This document shows positions 9,023 to 17,713 of a stretch of 64,000 nucleotides of DNA, one piece after another. This DNA comes from Pelosinus sp. UFO1 (GTDB lineage Bacteria; Bacillota; Negativicutes; DSM-13327), in NCBI RefSeq assembly GCF_000725345.1, contig NZ_CP008852.1:2137693-2201692 (forward strand), given 5' to 3'. How positions within the stretch are numbered: position 1 is the first letter of the stretch; every line of letters begins with the position of its first letter. Position numbers and translations under genes: made by a program. Below the pieces are notes generated by a model. That model saw only the letters and a list, made by a program, of their open reading frames with translations. It ran no database searches and had not been told where the DNA came from.

Positions 9023-9222
9023 GTCAAAATCGCCGAATTTCAAAATACATAAGATTATACGTGAATATCAACAGAATAATAGCCTTATAAAACGGGAATC
9101 TTTAAAGTTAAGAGGTTAAGAAGAAAAATCAATTTTCTTGGTGTCTTCTCTTTACTCAAACGTATGACTGTTTTTTTCTAGGTAGTTTTGAATACGATTA
9201 GGGAGGGGGAAATAATAAAAAT

Positions 9223-10566
9223 ATGAAAAATAGTAGGTACCGTTCTCTTTTGGGAATGTGTCTTGCAGTGTTAATTGTTGCCTTCTGTTTTTCGCCGCAG
9301 TTTCGTACTATCTATGAATTTCCACCTCATATGCGTATCATTGAAGGAGAAGTTGCGTTATTTAATGTTAATTTTCCTTTAACACTAAGTGTTGAGCCCG
9401 ATGAAGAAGACCAATCCGCTCTGCCCAAATATGCGTTATCCCGATCCGTATTCTTAGAAACTTTAAAATTAAGAACAGCTACTATTCAATTTAAACTGTT
9501 AGGTATCATTCCCATTCGGACAGTACAAGTAGATGTGCTACCAACTATTAAATTGGTTCCTGGAGGACACTCGATAGGTGTTGTATTACATTCTCGGGGT
9601 GTCATAGTAGTTGGGAATTCACCTGTTTCTACGAATAATGAGCAATATGTAACGCCGGCGAAAGATGCAGGAATTACTGTTGGTGACGTTATTTTAAGTA
9701 TTAATGATATTCCTGTACAAAGCGATAGCCAAGTAGCTGAAATTATTGACAATACTGGTAGACAACAGGAAATATTAAAAATACTTATAAAACGTGGTGA
9801 AGAACAAATAACAATTAATTTAAAACCAGTGCTATGTAATGATACCAAAAGATACAGAGTTGGATTATTTGTACGTGATAGTGCTGCTGGTGTAGGTACC
9901 TTGTCTTTTTATGATCCGAAAACTCATGCTTATGGGGCGTTAGGGCATGTAATCACAGATAGCGATACAAACCAACCGATTGATTGTGCTCAAGGTAAAA
10001 TAGTGTCAGCGGCAGTGTCGGGAATTCAACATGGTAAGAGAGGACAACCAGGAGAAAAAATTGGTGTATTTATTGATGAAGACCATCTGCTGGGAAATAT
10101 ACAGAAAAATACTAAGTTCGGTATATATGGACAGTTGCATGATAACATAGCAAATGACCTATATTCTGAAGCAATACCTGTTGCTTCAATGAATCAAGTT
10201 CAGACGGGGCCTGCTGAGATTTTAACAGTTGTAGATGGGCAAACCATTGAGCGTTTTAAAATTGAAATTCAAAAAGTAAACTTACAAGAATATCCTGATG
10301 GTAAAGGACTCGTTATTAAAATAACTGATCCTATTCTACTAGAAAAAACAGGTGGTATTGTCCAAGGTATGAGTGGTAGTCCTATTATTCAAAATGGTAA
10401 GTTAGTTGGTGCAGTAACCCATGTATTTGTTCATGATCCAACTAGAGGCTACGGATGCTTTATTGACTGGATGCTAATGGAAATTGGCGTAGTTCCTAAA
10501 TCTGAAAAACAATCTGCCAGAAAACTATTTACGTTTTCTGGTTTTTTTATGGAAAATACATATTAA
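9223..10566 (+). CDS. spoIVB: SpoIVB peptidase (stage IV sporulation protein B)
   Basis: SpoIVB is a serine peptidase of family S55 secreted from the forespore into the intermembrane space, where it cleaves SpoIVFA and so triggers pro-sigma-K processing in the mother cell. The protein has an N-terminal membrane anchor (LGMCLAVLIVAFCFS), a PDZ domain around residues 110-200 (AKDAGITVGDVILSINDIPV) and the peptidase domain with the catalytic serine in GMSGSPIIQNGKLVGAVTHV; a partner histidine lies in YGALGHVITD. The ribosome site AGGGAGGGGG is strong. Spo0A follows immediately, the standard pairing. Sigma-F/G control is expected from the family; no convincing promoter was found. Confidence 0.95.
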   Translation: MKNSRYRSLLGMCLAVLIVAFCFSPQFRTIYEFPPHMRIIEGEVALFNVNFPLTLSVEPDEEDQSALPKYALSRSVFLETLKLRTATIQFKLLGIIPIRTVQVDVLPTIKLVPGGHSIGVVLHSRGVIVVGNSPVSTNNEQYVTPAKDAGITVGDVILSINDIPVQSDSQVAEIIDNTGRQQEILKILIKRGEEQITINLKPVLCNDTKRYRVGLFVRDSAAGVGTLSFYDPKTHAYGALGHVITDSDTNQPIDCAQGKIVSAAVSGIQHGKRGQPGEKIGVFIDEDHLLGNIQKNTKFGIYGQLHDNIANDLYSEAIPVASMNQVQTGPAEILTVVDGQTIERFKIEIQKVNLQEYPDGKGLVIKITDPILLEKTGGIVQGMSGSPIIQNGKLVGAVTHVFVHDPTRGYGCFIDWMLMEIGVVPKSEKQSARKLFTFSGFFMENTY

Positions 10567-10683
10567 AGATAGATAAGAACCTCTTTGCTTGTAATATTTA
10601 GGCAAAATGTGTAACAATTTAACGATAAATAATAAGCTAAAATATGGTTTTTTTTTCCATAGAAGGAAGGGATTTATATAGCT

Positions 10684-10691
10684 TTGTCGAA
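10684..10691 (+). promoter_or_regulatory. Spo0A box (0A box) upstream of spo0A
   Basis: TTGTCGAA matches the Spo0A-binding consensus TGnCGAA exactly and lies 40 bases before the spo0A start. It suggests autoregulation, as known for Bacillus subtilis spo0A. A GAAGGAAGG about 15 bases upstream with GTCGAATTG resembles a sigma-H promoter, but the spacing is too long. Confidence 0.5.
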
Positions 10692-10730
10692 TTGATATTA
10701 TTAGAGAAAACAGCAGGGAGAGGATTTTAC

Positions 10731-11501
10731 GTGATTAGAGAAACAATTAAAGTAGCTATTGCAGATGACAATAGAGAATTTGTTGGTATTGTTCAGGACT
10801 ACCTTACTCAACAAGCAGATTTTCAATTAGTTGGTATTGCTTACAATGGTGAAGAAATTTTATCAATAATTGAAGAGAAAAGTCCTGATGTAGTAATTTT
10901 AGATATTATTATGCCTCATCTTGATGGTATCGGCGTTTTAGAACGTCTTAATACATTAGCTGCTAAGCGGCCTAAAGTTATAATGCTTACTGCCTTTGGA
11001 CAAGAAAGTATTACACAGCGTGTCGTAGAATTAGGGGCTGACTACTATATATTAAAACCATTCAATATGGATGTACTAGCTAGTAGAATTAGACAATTAG
11101 CCACTACTATCACAACACAGCGCCCAGTCGTGGCTCAAGCAATTAAGGCTCGCCCAGTTGATGTAGAAGTTACTAATATTATCCGTGAAATTGGTATTCC
11201 AGCGCATATTAAGGGTTACCAATATTTACGAGATGCGATTATGATGATTATCACTGAAATTGATTTATTGGGTGCTGTAACTAAAGTTTTATATCCTATG
11301 ATTGCTGAAAAATATTCTACTACACCTAGTCGTGTGGAACGCGCTATTAGACATGCCATTGAAGTGGCTTGGAGTCGTGGTAATATGGATATGATTAATC
11401 GTTTATTTGGTTATACTGTTAAGTTGGAAAAAGGAAAACCGACTAACTCAGAATTTATGGCAATGATTGCCGATAAATTAAGATTGGAAATGCGGGCATA
11501 A
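10731..11501 (+). CDS. spo0A: Sporulation master regulator Spo0A
   Basis: Spo0A is the phosphorelay response regulator that commits the cell to sporulation. With GTG 10731 as start (GGGAGAGG seven bases upstream) the protein has 256 residues. The receiver domain shows the acidic pair D12-D13, the phosphorylation site D58 in [13 protein letters not shown], the MLTAFGQE threonine region and the lysine in ILKPFNMD. The C-terminal sigma-A-contacting and DNA-binding domain has the invariant recognition helix [20 protein letters not shown]. An in-frame extension back to 10644 lacks a ribosome site and contains the 0A box, so it is rejected. A strong terminator follows. Confidence 0.97.
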   Translation: MIRETIKVAIADDNREFVGIVQDYLTQQADFQLVGIAYNGEEILSIIEEKSPDVVILDIIMPHLDGIGVLERLNTLAAKRPKVIMLTAFGQESITQRVVELGADYYILKPFNMDVLASRIRQLATTITTQRPVVAQAIKARPVDVEVTNIIREIGIPAHIKGYQYLRDAIMMIITEIDLLGAVTKVLYPMIAEKYSTTPSRVERAIRHAIEVAWSRGNMDMINRLFGYTVKLEKGKPTNSEFMAMIADKLRLEMRA

Positions 11502-11518
11502 GTTATCACTTTTAGAAC

Positions 11519-11560
11519 AAAGCTCTACAAACTAGATTACTAGTATGTAGGGCTTTTTCG
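11519..11560 (+). terminator. Intrinsic terminator of spo0A
   Basis: AAAGC-CTACA-ACTAG pairs with CTAGT-TGTAG-GCTTT, with two small mismatches and a short loop, and is followed by TTTTTCG. Confidence 0.8.
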
Positions 11561-11726
11561 TGGTGAACGAAGTAACTTTTATACATAAGGTGAAGGTGAT
11601 TGGGTAAGAATTATAGAAGTGTATAATGTCCATTAGGATTTATAAATATTATTTTAATATAAATGTTCTTAAAAGTAATATATGTATACGTATTCCTAAA
11701 TATACCGATAAATTGGGGGTAATCTT

Positions 11727-12254
11727 ATGAGTCATTTAGCGGAAAAATTTATAGACACAAAAGTAGTTTTCGAGGGTAAATTGCTCAAGGTATTTTCTGA
11801 TAAAGTAGAGCTACCAAATGGTACTGAAGCATCACGAGAATTTATTAAACATCCTGGGGCTGTAGCGGTTGTTCCAATTACACCAGAGGGGAAAATTGTA
11901 TTAGTAAGACAGTTTCGTTATCCTGTAGGTAAGGTCATGCTAGAAATACCAGCTGGGAAACTAGATTATGGTGAACATCCTGATGCGTGTGCATTAAGAG
12001 AATTAGAAGAGGAAACTGGCTTTATCGCAAAAAATATAAAAAAGCTGACCTCTATTTATACTACTCCCGGGTTTACTGATGAAATAATACATCTTTATAT
12101 TGCTGATCAATTATCAGTATCTAAGCAACGGCTAGACGAAGATGAATTTTTAGATGTTGAACTGTATACAAAAGAAGAAATAAAAACTATGATTGCCGAT
12201 GGTAAAATTAATGATGCTAAAAGTATGCTTGCTTTATTGTTAGCAGAAATATAA
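11727..12254 (+). CDS. nudF: NUDIX hydrolase, ADP-ribose pyrophosphatase
   Basis: This 175-residue Nudix enzyme is predicted to hydrolyse ADP-ribose to AMP and ribose 5-phosphate. The Nudix box is complete: GKLDYGEHPDACALRELEEE followed directly by TGF, with the metal-binding REvEE glutamates. The preceding VAVVPITPEGKIVLVRQFR and the PAGK segment are typical of the ADP-ribose pyrophosphatase subgroup (NudF/YqkG). In Bacillus and many Firmicutes this gene sits immediately upstream of spoIIM, as here, which supports the subgroup. A GGGGGT ribosome site precedes the ATG. Substrate specificity is inferred from family and context. Confidence 0.9.
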   Translation: MSHLAEKFIDTKVVFEGKLLKVFSDKVELPNGTEASREFIKHPGAVAVVPITPEGKIVLVRQFRYPVGKVMLEIPAGKLDYGEHPDACALRELEEETGFIAKNIKKLTSIYTTPGFTDEIIHLYIADQLSVSKQRLDEDEFLDVELYTKEEIKTMIADGKINDAKSMLALLLAEI

Positions 12255-12367
12255 CCAAGTTATTTTTTAAATGAATAAGTTAACACGATAAAGTAAGTGG
12301 ACAAATAAGGTATAAACTCAGCTTGCATGACATATATCATAACAGAAGAAACAGGGAGGATGGTCGC

Positions 12368-13009
12368 ATGCTGGGGTATCTTCGCCAAAATTTTGGAATG
12401 TATTTAAAGGCAAACATTGTTGCTTATTTTTTTATGATTCTTATTTTTGTTATTGGTATTGTTGTGGGGGCATTAGCTGTAAAGATATTGCCAGATGAAC
12501 AAAAAACTGAACTTATTAATTACTTGCGTATTTTTTTTACAGGATTGGCTCAGGGAACTGAAGAAGTTGCCTCCTCTGAAACTATGATTGGTGTCGTAAT
12601 GTTTAACAACGCTAAAACAGTAGTTTTAATGTGGATACTAGGATTTACTATTGTTGGAATACCTTTTGTATTATTTATTTTATTTACAAGGGGTTTTATA
12701 ATTGGCTTTACTGTAGGATTTTTAGTAAATGAATATGTCATGAAAGGATTATTATTTGCATTTGCATCCGTACTGCCACATAATTTATTTGCCGTTCCAG
12801 CTATCTTAGTGCTTAGTGTATCAGCAACTACATTTTCTCTTATGCTATTACGCCGTAAGACCTATGGTAAGGTAAATATATGGTATGAAGCAATTCGGTA
12901 TTCAATTTTATGCATGATAATTTTAGCCCTTATGCTGTTTGCAGCTTTGCTAGAAGTATATATTTCACCAGTATTTATGAAACTAGCAGCAAGCTTATTA
13001 GCGAAGTAG
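12368..13009 (+). CDS. spoIIM: Stage II sporulation protein M
   Basis: SpoIIM is a polytopic membrane protein which with SpoIID and SpoIIP forms the DMP machine that removes septal peptidoglycan and drives engulfment. The 213-residue sequence has an N-terminal cytoplasmic helix, then several hydrophobic segments (ANIVAYFFMILIFVIGIVVG, VVLMWILGFTIVGIPFVLF, LLFAFASVLPHNLFAVPAIL) matching the family; the VLPHNLFAVPA segment is characteristic. ATG 12368 is chosen because GGGAGGA lies seven to eight bases upstream; an in-frame extension to 12323 has no ribosome site. The partner spoIIP is at 60838 in this window. In Bacillus the gene is sigma-E controlled. Confidence 0.94.
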   Translation: MLGYLRQNFGMYLKANIVAYFFMILIFVIGIVVGALAVKILPDEQKTELINYLRIFFTGLAQGTEEVASSETMIGVVMFNNAKTVVLMWILGFTIVGIPFVLFILFTRGFIIGFTVGFLVNEYVMKGLLFAFASVLPHNLFAVPAILVLSVSATTFSLMLLRRKTYGKVNIWYEAIRYSILCMIILALMLFAALLEVYISPVFMKLAASLLAK

Positions 13010-13017
13010 CAGTGAGC

Positions 13018-13050
13018 ATAAAAGAATACTCGGCTATTCTTTTATTTATT
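13018..13050 (+). terminator. Intrinsic terminator of spoIIM
   Basis: ATAAAAGAATA pairs with TATTCTTTTAT around a CTCGGC loop, followed by T-rich sequence. Confidence 0.65.
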
Positions 13051-13077
13051 AATTTGAGTATTGGAATAATAATTATG

Positions 13078-13110
13078 AGGACTGTAAATTTTACAGTCCT
13101 TATTCTATTT
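13078..13110 (+). terminator. Second hairpin after spoIIM
   Basis: AGGACTGTAA pairs with TTACAGTCCT with almost no loop, followed by TATTCTATTT. It is probably a second or backup terminator in front of the yqzK-like gene. Confidence 0.5.
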
Positions 13111-13184
13111 ATAGTTGAATAAAGCAGGTAGATAGTGAATAAGCATTATATTAAGTTAAGCTAATTAGGAGGTGGAGTAGAAAA

Positions 13185-13391
13185 GTGGTAATTAATTTCT
13201 CAGGAAACAGTCTTATAAAGAAAACAAAACTTATTTTTAAGTTAATTATCTTAGTAATTATAGTATTTTATATTTTGCCGAAATTGTTAAGTTTGTTGTG
13301 GTATCTAAATCCTCCTGAACTTAAAATACGTGAAGAACATTTATTAGAGAAGCCGCTAAGGGTAATCTCAAATATAATAAATTATAGTTAA
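13185..13391 (+). CDS. Small membrane protein, DUF4227/YqzK-like
   Basis: The 68-residue protein has a basic N-terminus, one strongly hydrophobic segment (LIFKLIILVIIVFYILPKLL, residues about 16-35) and a short hydrophilic tail with NPPELKIREEH. It starts with GTG 13185 behind AGGAGGTGG. In Bacillus the short single-pass protein YqzK (DUF4227 family) lies between spoIIM and xerD, exactly this position, and the layout (one membrane helix followed by a charged tail) fits. The function of the family is not known. The family assignment rests mainly on context and architecture and is moderate. Confidence 0.6.
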   Translation: MVINFSGNSLIKKTKLIFKLIILVIIVFYILPKLLSLLWYLNPPELKIREEHLLEKPLRVISNIINYS

Positions 13392-13519
13392 CAAAAAAAA
13401 ATGCCATAAAGTATGGATTTTGTTAATATTAAACAGGAAAAGAGAATATTATGTGGAATAAGGAATTAGAAAGATTTTCGTGATTTTATGACTGGAAAAG
13501 TAGAAAAAGGGTGGTAAAA

Positions 13520-14407
13520 ATGGAAGGTTATGTTAATGAGTTTATTAACTATCTTGCAGTTGAAAGAGGTTTGGCACAAAATACGCTAGAATCATATGGT
13601 CGTGACTTGCATCAATTCCAAGTTTATTTACAAAATGGAAATATGGAAATCTTAAAAGACTCTAATCGCACTACCATCCTCAGTTATTTAAATAATCTTC
13701 AATCTAAAGGAAGAGCCGTTTCCACAATTTCCCGCAACCTTGCTGCAATAAAATCATTTTATCAATATCTGGTACGTGAACGTTATTTAGAAAAGGATCC
13801 CGCTGCTAATCTTGAGTCTCCAAAACTTGAGAAAAAGTTACCAAAGGTTCTAAGTATTGGTGAAGTTGAGGAATTATTAAAACAACCTAGTGGATTTTTA
13901 CCTACAGGTCTTAGGGATAAGGCAATGTTAGAACTTTTATATGCTACAGGCATTCGCGTTTCTGAATTAATATCTTTGAATATATCAGACGTTAATTTAG
14001 AGATGGGATATATAAAATGTTATGGTAAAGGTGCCAAGGAACGTATAGTTCCTTTAGGCTCGATAGCTGCCAAGTGTGTACAGGATTACGTTGGTAAAGG
14101 ACGTTCTAAACTAATACGTACATATGAAGAAGCCGCCCTTTTTGTTAATCATCATGGAAATCGATTGACAAGGCAGGGGTTTTGGAAAATTATAAAAAAA
14201 TATGCACAGGAAGCTGATATTAGTAAAGCGATTACTCCTCATACATTGCGTCACTCTTTTGCTACACATTTACTAGAAAATGGTGCCGATTTACGTTCTG
14301 TACAAGAAATGCTTGGTCATGCAGATATTTCTACTACGCAGATTTATACTCATGTTACTAAAAATCGCTTAAAAGAAGTGTATGATAAAACACATCCCCG
14401 AGCATAG
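13520..14407 (+). CDS. xerD: Tyrosine recombinase XerD
   Basis: XerD resolves chromosome dimers at the dif site together with XerC, or with CodV in Firmicutes. The 295-residue protein has an N-terminal SAM-like core-binding domain (residues 1-90) and the catalytic domain with the complete set R146 (ATGIRVSEL), K170 (YGKGAKER), H241 and R244 (HTLRHSFATHLLENG), H267 (MLGHADISTTQIYTH) and nucleophile Y276. ATG 13520 follows AGGGTGG by about six bases; upstream GTG 13511 is less likely. Position after spoIIM/yqzK is the usual ripX/xerD locus, so this is the housekeeping enzyme rather than a phage integrase. Confidence 0.93.
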   Translation: MEGYVNEFINYLAVERGLAQNTLESYGRDLHQFQVYLQNGNMEILKDSNRTTILSYLNNLQSKGRAVSTISRNLAAIKSFYQYLVRERYLEKDPAANLESPKLEKKLPKVLSIGEVEELLKQPSGFLPTGLRDKAMLELLYATGIRVSELISLNISDVNLEMGYIKCYGKGAKERIVPLGSIAAKCVQDYVGKGRSKLIRTYEEAALFVNHHGNRLTRQGFWKIIKKYAQEADISKAITPHTLRHSFATHLLENGADLRSVQEMLGHADISTTQIYTHVTKNRLKEVYDKTHPRA

Positions 14408-14464
14408 TAGTAGCATAAGTAATTAGGCTAGTTTTAAAAGGAAATTAATTGTTATATTTGTTTT

Positions 14465-14550
14465 GGGCCAATAGGATAGCTAGATTGTGTGCTCATCAAG
14501 TTTTTTTCTGTCTTGAAAAAAATAGGATTAAGCTTATTTCCTATTGACCC
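14465..14550. repeat. Spaced inverted repeat between xerD and pdp
   Basis: GGGCCAATAGGA at 14465-14476 and TCCTATTGACCC at 14539-14550 are complementary apart from one position, separated by 62 bases that include nested CAAG/CTTG. The 236-bp gap otherwise shows no gene. It may fold in RNA or act as a distal dyad. Confidence 0.4.
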
Positions 14551-14643
14551 GATGGATTTTGTAGAAAGTTAATTTCTACTCTTTTGAAAATATTATTAGT
14601 TAAGGACAGAGCTTTTTTCACAAGAAATTCTGAGGTGAAATAA

Positions 14644-15969
14644 ATGAGACTGTTAGATATTATTACTAAAAAACGTGATGGCTTTGTTCTCACCGATTTG
14701 GAAATCAACACTTTGATTCATGCATATACGAATGATGAAATACCTGACTATCAAATGGCAGCGTGGTTAATGTCAGTATATTTTCAAGGGATGACGATTG
14801 AAGAGACCGCAACGCTAACTATGGCAATGGCCAATTCAGGTAATATGATGGATTTAACTGCTGTTCCTGGTATTAAAGTAGATAAGCATAGCACTGGTGG
14901 CGTGGCTGACACTACCACGTTAATATTAGCACCCTTAATAGCGGCAGCTGGGGTACCAATTGCTAAAATGTCGGGAAGAGGATTAGGTTTTACAGGTGGA
15001 ACACTTGATAAATTAGATGCTATTGCGGGAATCAAGACAACTCTATCACAAAGTGAATTTATTAGTATTTTGCAAAAACATAATGTAGCAGTAATTGGCC
15101 AGAGTATTGATATTGCACCAGCAGATGGTAAGATCTACGCATTACGAGATGTAACTGCTACGGTTGAAAGTATTCCTTTGATAGCTTCCTCAATAATGAG
15201 CAAAAAAATTGCTGCTGGAGCCAACAAAATTCTACTTGATGTAAAGGTCGGTAAGGGCGCCTTTATGAAAAAAATGGAAGATGCAATAAAATTGGCTGAA
15301 ACTATGGTACACATTGGTCAATTAGTAGGAAGAGAAACTAGAGCTATCGTAAGTAGTATGGATGAGCCACTGGGACAAGCCATTGGTAACAGTCTAGAAG
15401 TACAAGAGGCTATAAATATATTAAGTGGACGTGGGGAAGAATCTCTAAGACATGTTAGTTTATTTCTAGGAGCTCATATGCTTCATATGGCTCGTGCTGT
15501 ACCAAATATTACTGTTGGCTATGAAACCTTAACTAAATTGTTAGATAACAAAATAGCCTTAGCTAAATTTAAAGAGTTTATATTAGCCCAAGGTGGTAAT
15601 GCAAACATAATTGATAACCCAAATTTATTGCCACAAGCAAAAATAAAGGTTAAAGTAGTAAGTACAGATAGAGGCTTTGTACAAATGGTTGATGCTGCAA
15701 AAATTGGCAATTGTGCTATGAGATTAGGGGCTGGGCGAGAGTACAAGGGGCAAAAAATAGACTTAGCAGCTGGAATAATGTTAGAGCAACGAGTTGGTGA
15801 CTTTGTTGAAAAAGGGCAGCTTCTTTGTACTATCTATGCCAACGATGAACGCCATGTAAAAGAAGTGCAGGCATTACTTTTAGATGCTATTAAAATTGGT
15901 AGTGATAAAGTTTCTAAAACCAAGTTAGTTTTAGGAACTGTAGATATACAAGGGTTCCAGGCTATATAA
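14644..15969 (+). CDS. pdp: Pyrimidine-nucleoside phosphorylase
   Basis: It cleaves uridine, deoxyuridine and thymidine phosphorolytically to the base and (deoxy)ribose 1-phosphate. The 441-residue protein begins RLLDIITKKRDGFVLTDLEI and has the glycosyltransferase family 3 N-terminal helices, then the phosphate-binding loop KHSTGGVADTTTLILAP, the substrate segment KMSGRGLGFTGGTLDKLD and the C-terminal barrel-sandwich domain. K-H-S-T-G-G and the S-G-R segment are the family signature; length matches the pyrimidine (Pyn) rather than thymidine-only subgroup. In Bacillus relatives nucleoside genes (deoB, punA) occupy this slot between xerD and dacF; here only pdp is present. A terminator follows. 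Confidence 0.93.
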   Translation: MRLLDIITKKRDGFVLTDLEINTLIHAYTNDEIPDYQMAAWLMSVYFQGMTIEETATLTMAMANSGNMMDLTAVPGIKVDKHSTGGVADTTTLILAPLIAAAGVPIAKMSGRGLGFTGGTLDKLDAIAGIKTTLSQSEFISILQKHNVAVIGQSIDIAPADGKIYALRDVTATVESIPLIASSIMSKKIAAGANKILLDVKVGKGAFMKKMEDAIKLAETMVHIGQLVGRETRAIVSSMDEPLGQAIGNSLEVQEAINILSGRGEESLRHVSLFLGAHMLHMARAVPNITVGYETLTKLLDNKIALAKFKEFILAQGGNANIIDNPNLLPQAKIKVKVVSTDRGFVQMVDAAKIGNCAMRLGAGREYKGQKIDLAAGIMLEQRVGDFVEKGQLLCTIYANDERHVKEVQALLLDAIKIGSDKVSKTKLVLGTVDIQGFQAI

Positions 15970-15991
15970 AATTATATTAAACCAAAAATTG

Positions 15992-16017
15992 GACTAGCTT
16001 AGCTAGTCTTTTTTTAT
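15992..16017 (+). terminator. Intrinsic terminator of pdp
   Basis: A perfect GACTAGC / GCTAGTC stem with a TTA loop is followed by seven T residues. Confidence 0.85.
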
Positions 16018-16030
16018 TGTTAAATTTCCA

Positions 16031-16060
16031 GTGTAATTGGTTTTTATCTTGGAGAAGCTA
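16031..16060 (+). promoter_or_regulatory. Candidate sigma-F-type promoter for dacF
   Basis: GTGTA, a 15-base spacer and GGAGAAGCTA resemble the forespore sigma-F consensus (GYWTA, about 15-16 bases, GGnRAnAHTW) with one mismatch in each box. dacF is sigma-F controlled in Bacillus subtilis. Only sequence similarity supports this. Confidence 0.4.
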
Positions 16061-16087
16061 AAAAAAAGAGAAAGGAGTGTTTTGCTT

Positions 16088-17263
16088 ATGTGTCGACTGA
16101 AGAAATTTAGAATGATTCTTCTTCTTGTCTGTATTTTAGTTTTAACAAGTGCCTTCAATCAAACGATACAAGCTGCCGACAATAAGAAAGCAATAAATGC
16201 AAGCTTTCAAACAACGGCGCAATCCGCTATTTTGATGGATGGTAATGGTACAATCCTATATGAAAAAGAATCACACAAACGTTTACCGCCTGCAAGCGTT
16301 ACAAAGTCTATGACTTTGTTATTAGCGACTGAGGCGGTAGAACAAGGCAGGGTTAAATTAACCGACACAGTACAAATATCTGAAAATGCTTGGCACCAAG
16401 GTGGTTCACAAATATGGTTAGAACCTGGCGAGACAATGACTTTACACGAATTAATGATTGCCATCGCTGTGGTTAGCGCTAATGACGCTGCAGTAGCTGT
16501 TATGGAACATATATATGGAAGCCAAGAAGCTGCTGTGGAGGCTATGAACCAACGTTGTATTAGTCTAGGGCTTAATGATACTCATTTTGCAAATGTAAAT
16601 GGTCTACCAGCACCTGATCATTATATGAGTGCATATGATACAGCACTCATTGCTAAAGAAGCGGTCAAACATCCTTTATATATGGAGCTCTGTGGTATAA
16701 AAGAATATTGGTTGCGTGATGGGAAAAATTGGCTAGTAAATACAAATAAATTATTATGGTGGTATAAGGGAGCAGATGGTTTGAAAACGGGCTGGACACA
16801 AGAAGCCCAATATTGTTTCGCTGGAACAGCGAAGCGTGACGGCTTACGGTTGATATCTGTTGTATTTGGTACACCTGAACCACGTTCTCATTTAAGAGAA
16901 AGTATAAAATTATTTGACTGGGGCTTCGCGAACTTTTCTGCAATGTCTATTGTAAATGCTGGAGAAGTCATTGAAAGAATAATGATTAATAAAGGGATGG
17001 AAAAAGAAGTTCAACTAATTGCTTCTGAAAACTTAACTTTATTATTAGGTAAAGGTGAAAGTAAAAATATACAAAAGAAAGTGGTAGTAAATCCTGCGGT
17101 TACAGCTCCTGTTGCACAAGGTCAAAAATATGGAGAACTATTAGTATTACGTGATGGTAAAGAAGTAGGTAAGGTCGATTTAGTAGCGGAAAAAGCTATA
17201 GAAAAGGCAAGTTTACTCAGGACATTGCAAAATATGATTACTAACCTATTCTCTATAAAGTAA
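16088..17263 (+). CDS. dacF: D-alanyl-D-alanine carboxypeptidase (DacF type)
   Basis: A penicillin-binding protein of peptidase family S11 that trims the terminal D-alanine from peptidoglycan stem peptides, here probably in spore cortex formation. The 391-residue product has a signal peptide (ILLLVCILVLTSAFNQTIQA), the active-site SxxK at S70-K73 (PASVTKSM), the SxN motif in VVSANDAAVAVME and KTG in GLKTGWTQEA, followed by the C-terminal beta domain and a short terminal helix (LQNMITNLFSIK) that could anchor it to the membrane. Start ATG 16088 follows GGAG by ten bases; TTG 16082 is an alternative. Placement directly before spoIIAA is classical for dacF. A paralogue lies at 30174. Confidence 0.92.
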   Translation: MCRLKKFRMILLLVCILVLTSAFNQTIQAADNKKAINASFQTTAQSAILMDGNGTILYEKESHKRLPPASVTKSMTLLLATEAVEQGRVKLTDTVQISENAWHQGGSQIWLEPGETMTLHELMIAIAVVSANDAAVAVMEHIYGSQEAAVEAMNQRCISLGLNDTHFANVNGLPAPDHYMSAYDTALIAKEAVKHPLYMELCGIKEYWLRDGKNWLVNTNKLLWWYKGADGLKTGWTQEAQYCFAGTAKRDGLRLISVVFGTPEPRSHLRESIKLFDWGFANFSAMSIVNAGEVIERIMINKGMEKEVQLIASENLTLLLGKGESKNIQKKVVVNPAVTAPVAQGQKYGELLVLRDGKEVGKVDLVAEKAIEKASLLRTLQNMITNLFSIK

Positions 17264-17271
17264 TAATAGTT

Positions 17272-17300
17272 AAAGCGGAAAAAATTCCGCTTTTTTTATT
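17272..17300 (+). terminator. Intrinsic terminator of dacF
   Basis: AAAGCGGAA and TTCCGCTTT pair around an AAAA loop, followed by a T tract. It lies just before the sigma-H promoter of spoIIAA, separating the two units. Confidence 0.85.
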
Positions 17301-17305
17301 TTTGT

Positions 17306-17334
17306 GCAGGAAAAATTTACCTTTTGAAGAATAA
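17306..17334 (+). promoter_or_regulatory. Sigma-H promoter of the spoIIA operon
   Basis: GCAGGAAAA (-35), an 11-base spacer and GAAGAATAA (-10) match the sigma-H consensus RnAGGAWWW, 11-12 bases, RnnGAATWW at every defined position. The spoIIA operon of Bacillus subtilis is transcribed by sigma-H, so site, spacing and context all agree. Confidence 0.85.
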
Positions 17335-17367
17335 TATTAGCAGAGCTAAGTGAGGAGGAAAAAAATA

Positions 17368-17703
17368 TTGAATATAACTACATCACTGAAACGAGGTGTC
17401 CTTTTGGTACGAGTCGAAGGCGAATTGGATATGCATGTTGCAGCAGAGTTTAGGCAAAAGGTAGATAACGCATTAGAAACAAGCGGTGTACAAAATGTTT
17501 TATTTAATTTACAAGGTGTTAATTTTATTGATAGTTCTGGCTTAGGAGTTCTTTTAGGACGTTATAAGAAAATTAGTGGCTTGGGCGGTGTTATGTCCGC
17601 GACTCAAATTCAACCACAAGTATCTCAAATATTTGAGTTATCAGGTTTATTAAAGATTATTAAGCTATATCATTCAGAAAAAGAAGCGTTAGAATGTTTA
17701 TGA
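17368..17703 (+). CDS. spoIIAA: Anti-sigma-F factor antagonist SpoIIAA
   Basis: SpoIIAA is the STAS-domain anti-anti-sigma factor which, when dephosphorylated by SpoIIE in the forespore, binds SpoIIAB and frees sigma-F. The phosphorylatable serine is in NFIDSSGLGVLLGRYKK (second serine, about residue 57). The start is TTG 17368, nine bases after AGGAGG, giving 111 residues; the in-frame GTG at 17350 overlaps the ribosome site itself. Genes spoIIAA, spoIIAB and sigF are spaced by about ten bases and form one operon behind the sigma-H promoter at 17306-17334. Confidence 0.95.
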   Translation: MNITTSLKRGVLLVRVEGELDMHVAAEFRQKVDNALETSGVQNVLFNLQGVNFIDSSGLGVLLGRYKKISGLGGVMSATQIQPQVSQIFELSGLLKIIKLYHSEKEALECL

Positions 17704-17713
17704 GGAGGGCATC

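Noticed and set aside
8937-9119. 60-codon frame overlapping the end of recN
   Set aside because: It runs out of frame through recN and the terminator hairpin, without a ribosome site or family resemblance.
13520-14407. xerD as a phage or element integrase
   Set aside because: Synteny with spoIIM, the yqzK-like gene and dacF, and normal XerD length, mark it as the housekeeping recombinase.
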